From the NCBI GenBank assembly GCA_019307065.1, contig JAFDKH010000026.1, positions 1 through 55,005 of the forward strand: a stretch of 55,005 nucleotides of DNA, given 5' to 3'. Of this stretch, positions 42,946 through 50,923 are shown piece after piece. Position 1 is the stretch's first letter. Each line of letters opens with the position of its first letter. The stretch is from Deltaproteobacteria bacterium (GTDB taxonomy: Bacteria; Myxococcota; B64-G9). Position numbers and translations under genes: made by a program. The notes under the pieces are model-generated. The model was not told the DNA's origin, did no database searches, and saw only the letters and a program-made list of their open reading frames with translations.

Positions 42946-44211
42946 TTATTTGTGCAGGTTCTGGGCGGCGATTACGTCTATTCCGGCCTTGGTCAAGGCG
43001 TCGGCGGTGCGATTGATCGCCCGGTGTTTCTCGATGTAGTTGCGCTCCAGGGCCGGCATCAAGCCTTGCTCTTCGACGTCTTTCTTGGCCATGAAGTATT
43101 CCAGGATATCCGAGGGATGATCCAGGGTCTTCTCCACCGCGGGAGTGCCGCCCTCGTGCTTGGCGGAGATGTTGGGTACTTCGGCGGCAACTTCAATAAG
43201 CTCGTCGAGGCGATCATAGGGCTGGACCACGATGGATTTCCAGGTCTCGACGATATGGTGCTCGATCCGAACGACTTTTTCGAACCCCAGGGCCTTGCGA
43301 ATTGCCGAGGTCTTGCGGATGGTATCATTGTCGACCGAGTTGGCCAGGTTGAACCCGATCAGCGGGCTGGTGCCGTCATCGCGAGAGAATAGCTTGGCCC
43401 CGACCAGAGTCCAGAGGGCCGAGTAGGGATTGTCATTGCCCAGGTAGACCGAGATCTTGAATTCGTTGTCAATTCCAAGCTTGTGCATCATATAGCCGAC
43501 CAGGACCGTGCCGGGGTTGATGTTGAGCACTTGTTGGATGCCGTACTCGGTATAGTAGTGCAGGAATTCCTCGGCCCACTTGATGGCATGCGTGTTGGGC
43601 TGGCCGACTCCGCCGAAATAGCCGGTAATTGTTTCCGCTCCGCCCAGGTGGCAGTTGGAGCCGTCGGTGCCCTTGGTGTCCAGAGTTTCGACATAGCTGG
43701 CTCCGACTATCTGCATGCCGGCGGCCACCGCCAGGATATCGGCGTTGTCTTCGACTTGTTCTTTCATGCAACGAACGCGGATGTAGCGTCCCGGCATCAG
43801 GTTTTTCTTTTCGATGGCTTCCTTGGCCTGGGAAATCAGGAAGGGGAAGTACTGCAGGGCGCTGATTTCCAGGGTTACGGCATTATCCGTGTTGAATTTC
43901 ATGGTGGCGGCTTTATCGCCCAGGATGCGCTTGCGATAGTCGGCGATCGATGTAAAAGCGTCTTTTTCGCGCTGGTCGATCAGCCACTCGATGTCGGCGT
44001 GGTAAGTCGAGCCGGAGTCCTTCAGGCGCTCCATCAGGTTGTCGAGTTTACGGGCCTCTTTGGCTTTTTTGTTGATTGCCACGGGGCCGCCGTATTTTTC
44101 TACGAGTTCGATTAGGGCGTTGACGACTTCGTTTTTGGGGTCAAGTAGAAAATCATTGATTTCACGGATGCGATCTTCTGAGATGCGCAGTTTTTCTCTA
44201 AGGTTGGCCAT
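42946..44211 (-). CDS. Unrecognised cytoplasmic protein paired with panB
   Basis: A 421-residue soluble protein that I cannot assign to a family. It has no signal or membrane segment. The N-terminal ~95 residues are helical and charged (MANLREKLRISEDRIREINDFLL). The middle is alpha/beta with short conserved-looking motifs: DTKGTDGSNCHLGGAETITGYFGG, PNTHAIKWAEEF, LNINPGTVLVGYMMHK and GTSPLIGFNLANSVDNDTIR, with His in RIEHHIVETWKS. The alternating pattern is compatible with a TIM barrel. AAGGAAGGAA precedes the start. It lies 21 bases after panB and shares its strand, so a linked function is possible, but panB partners usually are panC or panD, and this is neither. Confidence 0.75.
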   Translation of the reverse strand: MANLREKLRISEDRIREINDFLLDPKNEVVNALIELVEKYGGPVAINKKAKEARKLDNLMERLKDSGSTYHADIEWLIDQREKDAFTSIADYRKRILGDKAATMKFNTDNAVTLEISALQYFPFLISQAKEAIEKKNLMPGRYIRVRCMKEQVEDNADILAVAAGMQIVGASYVETLDTKGTDGSNCHLGGAETITGYFGGVGQPNTHAIKWAEEFLHYYTEYGIQQVLNINPGTVLVGYMMHKLGIDNEFKISVYLGNDNPYSALWTLVGAKLFSRDDGTSPLIGFNLANSVDNDTIRKTSAIRKALGFEKVVRIEHHIVETWKSIVVQPYDRLDELIEVAAEVPNISAKHEGGTPAVEKTLDHPSDILEYFMAKKDVEEQGLMPALERNYIEKHRAINRTADALTKAGIDVIAAQNLHK

Positions 44212-44232
44212 ATCGGATTCCTTCCTTTTGGT

Positions 44233-45105
44233 TTACTCGGGTTTCTTGTACTGCTTGACCATTTCTTCGAACTTGGCAAACTCGCCTTCGATCATTTTAT
44301 AGCAATGTTCGTTGGCCGGGAAAGCGCCGGACCTGACTTCATTTCCGTAGTCGCGGATGGCCCCGGTGACTACCTCGGCCACATTGGCGTACTTCTTGAC
44401 GAACTTGGGAGTGAAGGCCTGAAACTGACCGATCAAGTCGCTGACGATCAGCAACTGCCCGTCGGTGTGTATGCCGGCCCCGATCCCGTAAACCGGAATT
44501 GGCAACAACTCGGTAATGTACTTACCGACTTCGGGCGGCACGGCTTCGAGCAAGAGCAGCTGGATCCCGGCTTCACACAAGGCCAGAGCGTCGTCGACCA
44601 GTACCTTGGCCGACTCGACAGTGCGGCCCTGGGCCTTGTGGCCGCCCAACTGTCCGGAGCTTTGCGGAGTCAGGCCGATGTGGCCGCAAACCACGATCCC
44701 GGCGTCCAGAATAGCACGGATCTGGGGAACCACGCGCTGACCGCCTTCGAGCTTGATCGCGTCGCAATCGGCGTCTTTCAAGAAACGCCCGGCGTTGACT
44801 ACCGCATCGGCGCTTGAAACCTGGTAGGAAAGAAACGGCATGTCGCCGATCACGAAAACGTTCGGGGCTGCCCGGCGAACCGCTTCGCTGTGGACGATGC
44901 ATTGATCCATTGTGACCGGGACGGTGCCTTTGTAACCATAGACGCACATACCCAGGGAATCTCCGACCAGGATCATGTCGACATCGGCGGCTTCGGCGAA
45001 CTGACCGGTCGGGTAGTCATAGGACGTGATCCAGACGACCTTTTCACCGTTTTTCTTCATTTTATAAAAATCGTGGATCATCTTCTTTTTCTTTTTAGCG
45101 GCCAT
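44233..45105 (-). CDS. panB: 3-methyl-2-oxobutanoate hydroxymethyltransferase PanB
   Basis: A 290-residue enzyme that transfers a hydroxymethyl group from methylene-tetrahydrofolate to 2-oxoisovalerate, the first step to pantothenate. The start at 45105 has AGGAAAGGAG upstream; a longer frame to 45285 has no ribosome site. The signatures are SYDYPTGQFAEAADVDMILVGDSLGM (~26-51), VIGDMPFLSYQ, AIKLEGG and HIGLTPQ, plus the GIGAG segment near 225-235. Divalent-metal and substrate residues are intact as far as can be judged. A TTGACA lies at 45173-45168 on the minus strand, but the -10 box is weak. It precedes the unrecognised 421-residue gene. Confidence 0.93.
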   Translation of the reverse strand: MAAKKKKKMIHDFYKMKKNGEKVVWITSYDYPTGQFAEAADVDMILVGDSLGMCVYGYKGTVPVTMDQCIVHSEAVRRAAPNVFVIGDMPFLSYQVSSADAVVNAGRFLKDADCDAIKLEGGQRVVPQIRAILDAGIVVCGHIGLTPQSSGQLGGHKAQGRTVESAKVLVDDALALCEAGIQLLLLEAVPPEVGKYITELLPIPVYGIGAGIHTDGQLLIVSDLIGQFQAFTPKFVKKYANVAEVVTGAIRDYGNEVRSGAFPANEHCYKMIEGEFAKFEEMVKQYKKPE

Positions 45106-45262
45106 TTGCGCTCCTTTCCTTATAATTTTCTGCGCATTGAGAATGAATCCGAATATAATGGTGATGTCAAGCGAAATTCTCCTAACTTTTGAACACGGCC
45201 GAAGGTCTTGCAACCACTGGTTTTTATGGTAGAGCATAAGCTTATTAAAGGAGGAAACAATC

Positions 45263-45541
45263 ATGAGCGAGATAAAAGTAGACAAGAATCCCGACGACGA
45301 TCAGCTCGAAAAGCTGGGAGTCAAGAGCTGGCCGATCTGGGAGAAGGAAGAGTCCGAGTTTCCCTGGAGCTATTCAGACAAAGAAACCTGCTATCTGCTC
45401 GAAGGTCAGGTAGAAGTCACTCCCGAGGGGGCCGAGCCGGTAACATTCGGCAAGGGCGATCTGGTCACCTTCCCCAAGGGCATGTCCTGCAAGTGGAAGA
45501 TCACCAAGGCTGTGCGCAAACACTATACCTTTGGAGACTGA
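45263..45541 (+). CDS. Small cupin protein
   Basis: A 92-residue single-domain cupin of the Cupin_3 (ureidoglycine-aminohydrolase-like) group: VKSWPIWEKEESEFPWSYSDKETCYLLEGQVEVTPEG and FGKGDLVTFPKGMSCKWKITKAVRKHY match the two cupin motifs with the E..Y.LEG and P.G..C.W residues typical of this group. Most members are of unknown function, often binding a small ligand or metal. AAAGGAGGAAA precedes the ATG. It diverges from panB across 157 bases and ends exactly next to the last base of pfkA. Confidence 0.85.
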   Translation: MSEIKVDKNPDDDQLEKLGVKSWPIWEKEESEFPWSYSDKETCYLLEGQVEVTPEGAEPVTFGKGDLVTFPKGMSCKWKITKAVRKHYTFGD

Positions 45542-46597
45542 TTACAGAAACAGCAGGTCTTCGACTTGATTCAACAGGGCCATGCGCCCCTTGGTGACTT
45601 CGCTGGTGCCGTTTAGCAAGCGCTCGGTTTCAGCCAGGGCTTCGCTGAGCGGGATTATGCGAATGTGCGGGTCGGGCGTTTTCTGGCCGAAGTCGGTTTC
45701 GATATCCCAGCTCATCATGAAGTCATGCAGCCCGTGCTCGAGGGCGAGCAGCGCGCCGAAAGCCAGGCGCTGAGCGATAACTCGATCCATGGCGCTTGGC
45801 CGGCCGCCGCGCACGACGTGGCCCAGGATGGTATGACGAATATCCACTCCGGGGGTGTCTTCGTCGAGGTATTCCTGCAGGCGCTCGGCCATCAGTGAGG
45901 TCGAAACCGGGACGCCCTCGGCCTTGATGATCAAGGCCCGATTCTTGTGCCAAGTCGAAAAACACTTACGCAGGACATCCCGCAGGCTTTCCATCAATTC
46001 GCCTTCTTCGCGTTTGGCTTCGCCGTACAAGATTGCATCGGCCTCGGCTGCAATTCCGGCCCGCATGGCCAGAAAACCGCAGTGGCGGCCCATTACTTCG
46101 ACGATAAAGGCACGCCGATGAGCCCGGGCGGTGTCGGAGATCCGATCGCAGGCTTCGACGATCGTGTTGACCGCGGTGTCGACCCCAATCGCCAGACCGC
46201 AATGGCCGATATCGTTATCGATCGAGGCCGGTAGTCCGGCAATCAGGCAAGGTTTTTGTTCGGCCAGTTTATGGGCGCCGGTCAACGAACCGTTGCCGCC
46301 GATGATCACCAGGGCGTCTAGATCGAGGTCGCGAATTCGCGAGCAGGCCCGCGACTGTCCGTCCGGAGTTGGAAAAACACCCGAGCGGGCCGAGCCCAGG
46401 ATGGTGCCGCCGAAGGCGGAAATCCCGTTGACCATCGGCAAATCCATCTTGATTGTGTCGCCTTCCAGGAGCCCGGCAAAGCCGCTGCGAATGCCGATTA
46501 CCTCGTGATTGCGGCCGATGCCTACAGCAGTAATAGTCCGAATGGCCGCGTTCATCCCCGGCGAGTCTCCACCCGAGGTCAATACTCCAATGCGCAT
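45542..46597 (-). CDS. pfkA: 6-phosphofructokinase
   Basis: A 351-residue glycolytic enzyme. The start at 46597 is preferred because GGGAGAT lies 5 bases before it; an ATG 12 bases upstream overlaps that site. The ATP site GVLTSGGDSPGMNAAIR (~3-19), the catalytic LPASIDND and EVMGRHCGFLA, and HVVRGGRPSAMDR are present. The Gly following the Asp position in GGDGS of E. coli is kept, pointing to an ATP-dependent enzyme; the Asp itself is Asn here (GGNGS, ~103). In E. coli that Asp binds Mg2+. It converges directly on the cupin gene. Confidence 0.92.
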   Translation of the reverse strand: MRIGVLTSGGDSPGMNAAIRTITAVGIGRNHEVIGIRSGFAGLLEGDTIKMDLPMVNGISAFGGTILGSARSGVFPTPDGQSRACSRIRDLDLDALVIIGGNGSLTGAHKLAEQKPCLIAGLPASIDNDIGHCGLAIGVDTAVNTIVEACDRISDTARAHRRAFIVEVMGRHCGFLAMRAGIAAEADAILYGEAKREEGELMESLRDVLRKCFSTWHKNRALIIKAEGVPVSTSLMAERLQEYLDEDTPGVDIRHTILGHVVRGGRPSAMDRVIAQRLAFGALLALEHGLHDFMMSWDIETDFGQKTPDPHIRIIPLSEALAETERLLNGTSEVTKGRMALLNQVEDLLFL

Positions 46598-46642
46598 GAC
46601 ATCTCCCATGCAGTAATTGTTTTATTGAGTGTTACACAGGAA

Positions 46643-47236
46643 TCAGAAAAATACTTCGGCTTTCTCGAGTAATTTCTGGTCGAATTCCACTTTTTCGTTC
46701 TGGCAGCTTGCCAGGTTGACCATGATCTTTGGATTGCCGCCTTTGGATGAGTCGACTCCCAGGGTGACGCCTTTCCAGTGCACGAAATCAGGCACGTTAG
46801 TTATTGACAGGATGTGCATTCGGCGAGTGACTGATAATATGACCCGGATGCTCTTGTCATTGCCGGATGGTATGTAAACAGCATTGGGTTTCTTTTTGCC
46901 GAGTTTGTCTTGTAATTTGACAGCATCGGAAAACGGGATCAGCACGACCGAAACAGTCCGCCCCTGAATTTTCAGGTCCTGGTTGTTCTCGAAAGCTTTT
47001 TTTGTTTGGGATAATAGTTTTATCTGCACTTCTCGGTTATGGACGATGGCAATTACATAGGCAGCTTTTTCATTCTTGGACGACGATTCTTGATGTGACA
47101 GGGCCTTTATCAGCGACTCGATTTCGGAATTGAGCAAGACCGATGGATTCGAGTCAATCGCCGATGAAATAGGTGCTGGGCCAAAAAATACAAGAGCAAT
47201 AGAGATTATATAGACGACTGGTTTAAGCTGGGACAC
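46643..47236 (-). CDS. Putative YfiR/DUF4154-like periplasmic protein
   Basis: A 197-residue exported protein with a signal peptide (MSQLKPVVYIISIALVFFGPAPISSA) starting at GTG (AAGGCAGGC upstream). The C-terminal part (KIMVNLASCQNEKVEFDQKLLEKAEVF) and the central VSVVLIPFSDAVK resemble the YfiR/HmsC type (DUF4154), periplasmic proteins that control membrane diguanylate cyclases. The match is loose, and no cyclase gene is adjacent. The PilZ gene elsewhere in the window shows that c-di-GMP signalling exists in this organism. It diverges from the response-regulator gene. Confidence 0.5.
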   Translation of the reverse strand: MSQLKPVVYIISIALVFFGPAPISSAIDSNPSVLLNSEIESLIKALSHQESSSKNEKAAYVIAIVHNREVQIKLLSQTKKAFENNQDLKIQGRTVSVVLIPFSDAVKLQDKLGKKKPNAVYIPSGNDKSIRVILSVTRRMHILSITNVPDFVHWKGVTLGVDSSKGGNPKIMVNLASCQNEKVEFDQKLLEKAEVFF

Positions 47237-47387
47237 CTTTTGCCTGCCTTACTCCCCTTAATGGTTACTTGCATTATTACATGCGAAAAGTCTAGGGGCA
47301 AATTCTACTTTGGGATAATATAGAAATTCCATTGTGTTATACTACATAGATGACAAGCTATCCGGGGGAGGAGAGCCGGAGGTCATA

Positions 47388-47822
47388 ATGGCGGACAAGG
47401 GCAATCAATTGGATATAGGCACCTCGGGACCCGAGGGTCGACAATGGCGTGTTCTGGTTGTCGATGACTGCGATAAAACCGTAAAGTTGATCGAGGCCGA
47501 GTTAAAGGGCAAGGGGTTCGAGATTTTTTTGGCAACCAGCGTCGACGAAGCTACCCGGCTGATCGTCAAGAAAGACACGCGGCCCGATTTGATACTTCTC
47601 GACGTGGTTATGCCTGTAGTTGATGGCCGTCAATTCTGCCGGTTTATCAAGTCCAACGAGATGTTTTCAGATATCAAGGTCATTCTCTGCTCAGGGATAG
47701 CGCCCGACGAGCTCGAAGCAAGTGCCGAAAAATACGGGGCCGACGGGTTTGTTCACAAGACGGACATACTTGGGCGCTGGGTGGTGGGGCAGCTAGTGAG
47801 TGAACAGCAAGGACGCGAATGA
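47388..47822 (+). CDS. Single-domain response regulator
   Basis: A 144-residue receiver-only protein. The start at 47388 is set by GGAGGT just upstream; an in-frame start at 47334 would be poorly placed. The receiver has the acidic pair D26-D27 (VVDDCDK), the phosphoacceptor D72 (LLDVVMP) and the Thr/Ser and Lys positions in CSGIAP and VHKTD. No output domain follows, so it works through protein contacts. The stop overlaps the start of the MetE-like gene by 4 bases, an unusual pairing that may be fortuitous. No kinase is nearby. Confidence 0.88.
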   Translation: MADKGNQLDIGTSGPEGRQWRVLVVDDCDKTVKLIEAELKGKGFEIFLATSVDEATRLIVKKDTRPDLILLDVVMPVVDGRQFCRFIKSNEMFSDIKVILCSGIAPDELEASAEKYGADGFVHKTDILGRWVVGQLVSEQQGRE

Positions 47823-48877
47823 AACCTCCCCAATGTATGGCCACCATGATTGGCAGCTTACCGCACAAGGACCCCGAACGAGCTGTGCAACTCGTGTTGG
47901 CTCATTTGTCTGAAGCGCCGATTTGGCCGGAATTGCCGAATCGTTCTTTTTTTGAAGACATGGTTCATGCTCATACTGCCGGGCTGCCCGGGCTGGTCGT
48001 CGACGAGCAGGCCCACAAGATGTACATCGATACCTCCCTGGACCATGCGGCTGAGTTGGCGGGATTTTATGAAAAGACCATGGCGGCTGAAGCGAGCGGC
48101 GATCTTGAAGAATTCGCGATGCACTCGAAATACGCTTCGGCCATGGAGATTGCCGCCCTGGCGTTTGAACGAGCCGGTCGAATCTATCCGATCATCAAGG
48201 TTCATTGCATTGGGCCGGTGTCGTTTCAACTCGGACTAAAAGACGCCCAGGGCAAGGCCCTATTCTACGATGAAACTTTTCAGGAAGTGCTTACCCGCCA
48301 GATTTGCTTGCAGGCCCGCTGGATTGCCCGACGATTTTCGGGTTTTGGCGAGACGACGCTTGCCTTTCTGGACGAACCCAGTTTGGCGGCTTTCGGCTCT
48401 TCGAGTTTTTTGGGAGTCATGCGCGCCGACGTAGTTGCCCGACTGGGCACAGCGGTTGCCGCCCTGAAGTCAGAAGGTGCAAAAGTCGGCGTGCATGTAT
48501 GCGGTAACACCGATTGGCCGATGATTATCGAGGCCGGGGCCGACCTGCTCAACTACGATGCCTACGAATACGGTTCGAGCATGCTGGTATATGCCGATCA
48601 AATCGGTCCCTATCTGGAGCGCGGCGGAATCATTGCCTGGGGGATTGTGCCCAATAATGACAAGGTCCGCACCGAATCAGTCCAGTCTTTAAAAGATCGT
48701 TTTTTTTCTCTGGTTGATGGATTAGTTGCGGCCGGAGTTGATCGTCAATTGGTGCTTGATCAATCGATGCTGACTCCGGCCTGCGGTCTTGCTCCACTGA
48801 GCGTCGAGGATGCCGAGCACGCAATCAAGCTGCTTGCCGAGCTGGCCGCCTCTGTTCAGGCAATAGCACGAAATTGA
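47819..48877 (+). CDS. MetE/UroD-like methyltransferase-fold protein
   Basis: A 352-residue TIM-barrel protein of the cobalamin-independent methionine synthase-like (UROD/MetE-like) superfamily. The N terminus MIGSLPHKDPERAV is typical. Zinc-ligand equivalents are His226 and Cys228 (HVCGN) and Cys322 (TPACGLAP), matching the His/Cys...Cys set of MetE. It is short, equal to a single MetE C-terminal domain, like core-MetE and corrinoid methyltransferase proteins. Its methyl donor and acceptor are unknown. It overlaps the response-regulator stop by 4 bases (AAGGA upstream), and 55 bases later comes a reductive-dehalogenase-like gene. Confidence 0.8.
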   Translation: MKPPQCMATMIGSLPHKDPERAVQLVLAHLSEAPIWPELPNRSFFEDMVHAHTAGLPGLVVDEQAHKMYIDTSLDHAAELAGFYEKTMAAEASGDLEEFAMHSKYASAMEIAALAFERAGRIYPIIKVHCIGPVSFQLGLKDAQGKALFYDETFQEVLTRQICLQARWIARRFSGFGETTLAFLDEPSLAAFGSSSFLGVMRADVVARLGTAVAALKSEGAKVGVHVCGNTDWPMIIEAGADLLNYDAYEYGSSMLVYADQIGPYLERGGIIAWGIVPNNDKVRTESVQSLKDRFFSLVDGLVAAGVDRQLVLDQSMLTPACGLAPLSVEDAEHAIKLLAELAASVQAIARN

Positions 48878-48932
48878 TCTCAAAAGATTATCGATTGCGT
48901 CGTTCTTTTCGGGCGCGTACAGTACAAATGTT

Positions 48933-50209
48933 TTGAATGCGATCCTGATTATCGGCTGGGTTAGTCTTGGGTTGGCTGCCATTTTAGCAGCCGTCTTTAT
49001 GTTTGCCTGTTTTGCCGAGCGGGAATTCAGGGCGTTCTGGTTGACCCTGCTCTTTTCGCTAGCCGGCCTGGGGGCCATCGGCCTGCCGCTGTTGATTGAT
49101 TTCCCCTACCGGACCGAGGTTTTACTGGGCTTGTTGGGCTTGGGCGGCCTGATGCTGATAATTTTATTTCTACCGATTGGTCGCCGCCAGCCGCTGAAGA
49201 TCTCAGACGGCCAACTACAGGTAGACGAACGGGATGCCATCTTTCATCGTTTTTATCGACTCGAACCAGGTACCGCCGAATACGAAGGCTATTACAAAAA
49301 ACACCCCGAAAAGCAGAAATTCGACGACGCGGTTCGCGCTTTACCGGGCAAATCGACTGGGCGCCCGAACCGCTCGACGGTCAGCCCGTCCAGATTTCTC
49401 CCCTTCAGGCTTCTACACGAATCAAGGGGTTTGCCCGGTTTTTAGGGGCTGATTTGGTGGGCTGCACCCGGCTGAATCCGGCTTATATTTATTCCAAGAT
49501 TGGTCGTTCGCCGGGGCCCTGGGGTGAATCGATTGTTCTCGAGCATAGCCATGCCGTGGCGATTGCCGTCGAGATGTCTGCTGAAATGATCAGCCAGGCA
49601 CCCGATTCGGCGGCTACCACTGAAACTGCATTTGAGTATTTCGAGGTCGGTAAGATCGCCATGATCCTGACTCGTTACATCAATTTGCTGGGCTATCAGG
49701 CCAGGGCCCATGTTGACGGCAATTACCGCGTGATGTGTGTTCCGATTGCGGCCGACGCCGGCCTGGGTGAGTTGGGCCGCATCGGTCTTTTACTGACGCC
49801 CCGCTTCGGCCCGCGAATACGCCTGGCAATCGTAACGACGGATTTGCCCCTTCAGCCCGACCCGCCGATTTGTTTTGGAGTGCAGCACTTCTGCGAAATA
49901 TGTAAGAAGTGCGCAACCAACTGCCCCTCGGGATCGATAGAAAAAGAAGGCAAGGCCGATTTTTGCGGAGTCGAGAAGTGGCAAAATCGTCAGGATACTT
50001 GCTATCGGTTTTGGCGGACTCAGGGAACCGATTGTTCGATATGCATCCGGGTTTGTCCATACTCCCATCCAAACAGCGTAATTCATAATCTGGTACGCTG
50101 GTTCGTGGGCCGCAACGCTCTGGCGCGAAAGCTGATGCTGTGGGCCGACGATCTGTTCTACGGTCGCCGGCCGCGGGGCAAACACCGGCCGCCTGACTGG
50201 CACGCTTGA
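48933..50209 (+). pseudogene. Reductive-dehalogenase-like membrane protein, frameshifted
   Basis: Two adjacent frames together encode one protein. The first (48933-49445, TTG start, no clear ribosome site) has about three transmembrane helices, then VDERDAIFHRFYRLEPGTAEYEGYY and RALPG; it runs out of frame near 49345. The second frame is open from 49322 and continues with QIDWAPEPLDG, ARFLGADLVGCTRLNPAYIY, DGNYRVMCVPIAADAGLGELGRIGLLLTPR (a corrinoid-binding-region signature) and two 4Fe-4S sites (CEICKKCATNCP and CYRFW ... CSICIRVCPYSHP). A single missing base around 49341-49350 would restore one ~425-residue protein. Relatives with N-terminal helices instead of a TAT signal are known. Either a real mutation or a sequencing error. 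Confidence 0.8.
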
Positions 50210-50229
50210 GTTGATGACTCGAACCAAGT

Positions 50230-50324
50230 ACCCGCCTTCGCGTCCTCCGCAGTAGCACTGCTACGGAGGATGGACGCTGAAGCTATGGCGGGTTATCCGC
50301 CTTCGATAAATCGAAGGCGGATAA
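50230..50324. repeat. Two adjacent hairpins, REP-like
   Basis: The first, 50230-50293, is an imperfect long dyad (ACCCGCC at one end and GGCGGGT at the other, with a central GTAGCA-C-TGCTAC). The second, 50293-50324, is a perfect 15-bp-arm palindrome (TTATCCGCCTTCGAT, loop AA, then its complement). No T-run follows either, so a classical terminator is not supported. The composition resembles intergenic palindromic repeats seen in many genomes. The rest of the gap to 50430 holds the lrp promoter. Confidence 0.55.
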
Positions 50325-50393
50325 AGAACACAAGTCTTTCTGGCTTGTTTGCCTATGATTATTCAGTCAAAAGCCAGCCTGTCTGTTTTTCAT

Positions 50394-50427
50394 TTGACAG
50401 AATCGTCATGCGTCCTTACGATCGTAA
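50394..50427 (+). promoter_or_regulatory. lrp promoter with a 12-bp palindrome, probably leaderless
   Basis: TTGACA (50394-50399), 17 bases, and TACGAT (50417-50422) place the start near 50429, about 2 bases before the ATG at 50431. There is no ribosome site. The perfect palindrome TTACGATCGTAA (50416-50427) covers the -10 box and the start point, a good autorepression site for the Lrp-family protein. Confidence 0.5.
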
Positions 50428-50430
50428 ACC

Positions 50431-50919
50431 ATGAAGCCCGGATACAAACTAGACGAAGTCGATCGTAAGATCCTGACCCTGCTGCAGGAAAACGGCCGGA
50501 TCACCAATGTCAAGCTGGCGGCCCAGGTTGGTCTTTCGCCCCCATCGGTGCTCGAGCGGGTTCGTAAGCTCGAAGAAGGCGGCATCATTCAAAAGTACGT
50601 TGCGATCGTTGACCCGGTCAAGGTAGGTCGCGGGATGACCGCCTTCGTATTGGTGTCTTTGTCCTACCACTCTAAGAAAAACGTCAGCAAGTTCCAAAGA
50701 GAGGTCTTGCGCCAGCCCGAAGTGCTCGAATGTTATCACCTGGCCGGGGAAGGCGATTTTTTGTTGAAGGTGGTTGAACGCAGCATAACGGCCTACCGTG
50801 ACTTTCTGGTGAGCAGATTGACCGGGATGGAAGGAGTGCGGCAGGTCAAAACCATGATCGTGTTCGATACACTAAAAAGGGAAACCATCATGACAATCGA
50901 TGACGGGGACGAGGAGTGA
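50431..50919 (+). CDS. Lrp/AsnC-family transcriptional regulator
   Basis: A 162-residue regulator with the standard two domains: a winged HTH at ~7-65 (LDEVDRKILTLLQENGRITNVKLAAQVGLSPPSVLERVRKLEEGGII) and a RAM/AsnC ligand-binding domain at ~75-150 (FVLVSLSYHSKK ... VLECYHLAGEGDFLLKVV). Such proteins respond to amino acids. It lies 4 bases before an aminotransferase gene, an arrangement that suggests it controls amino-acid metabolism, perhaps that gene. A palindrome at the promoter supports autoregulation. No ribosome site precedes the ATG. Confidence 0.92.
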   Translation: MKPGYKLDEVDRKILTLLQENGRITNVKLAAQVGLSPPSVLERVRKLEEGGIIQKYVAIVDPVKVGRGMTAFVLVSLSYHSKKNVSKFQREVLRQPEVLECYHLAGEGDFLLKVVERSITAYRDFLVSRLTGMEGVRQVKTMIVFDTLKRETIMTIDDGDEE

Positions 50920-50923
50920 GGTC

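Noticed and set aside
45168-45173. panB promoter
   Set aside because: TTGACA is present but no better than 3 of 6 bases match a -10 box at 16-18 bases, so it is noted only in the gene entry.
49341-49350. Programmed -1 frameshift site in the dehalogenase-like gene
   Set aside because: No slippery heptamer or downstream structure is seen; mutation or sequencing error is simpler.
50230-50324. Rho-independent terminator of the dehalogenase-like gene
   Set aside because: The hairpins are not followed by a T-run.
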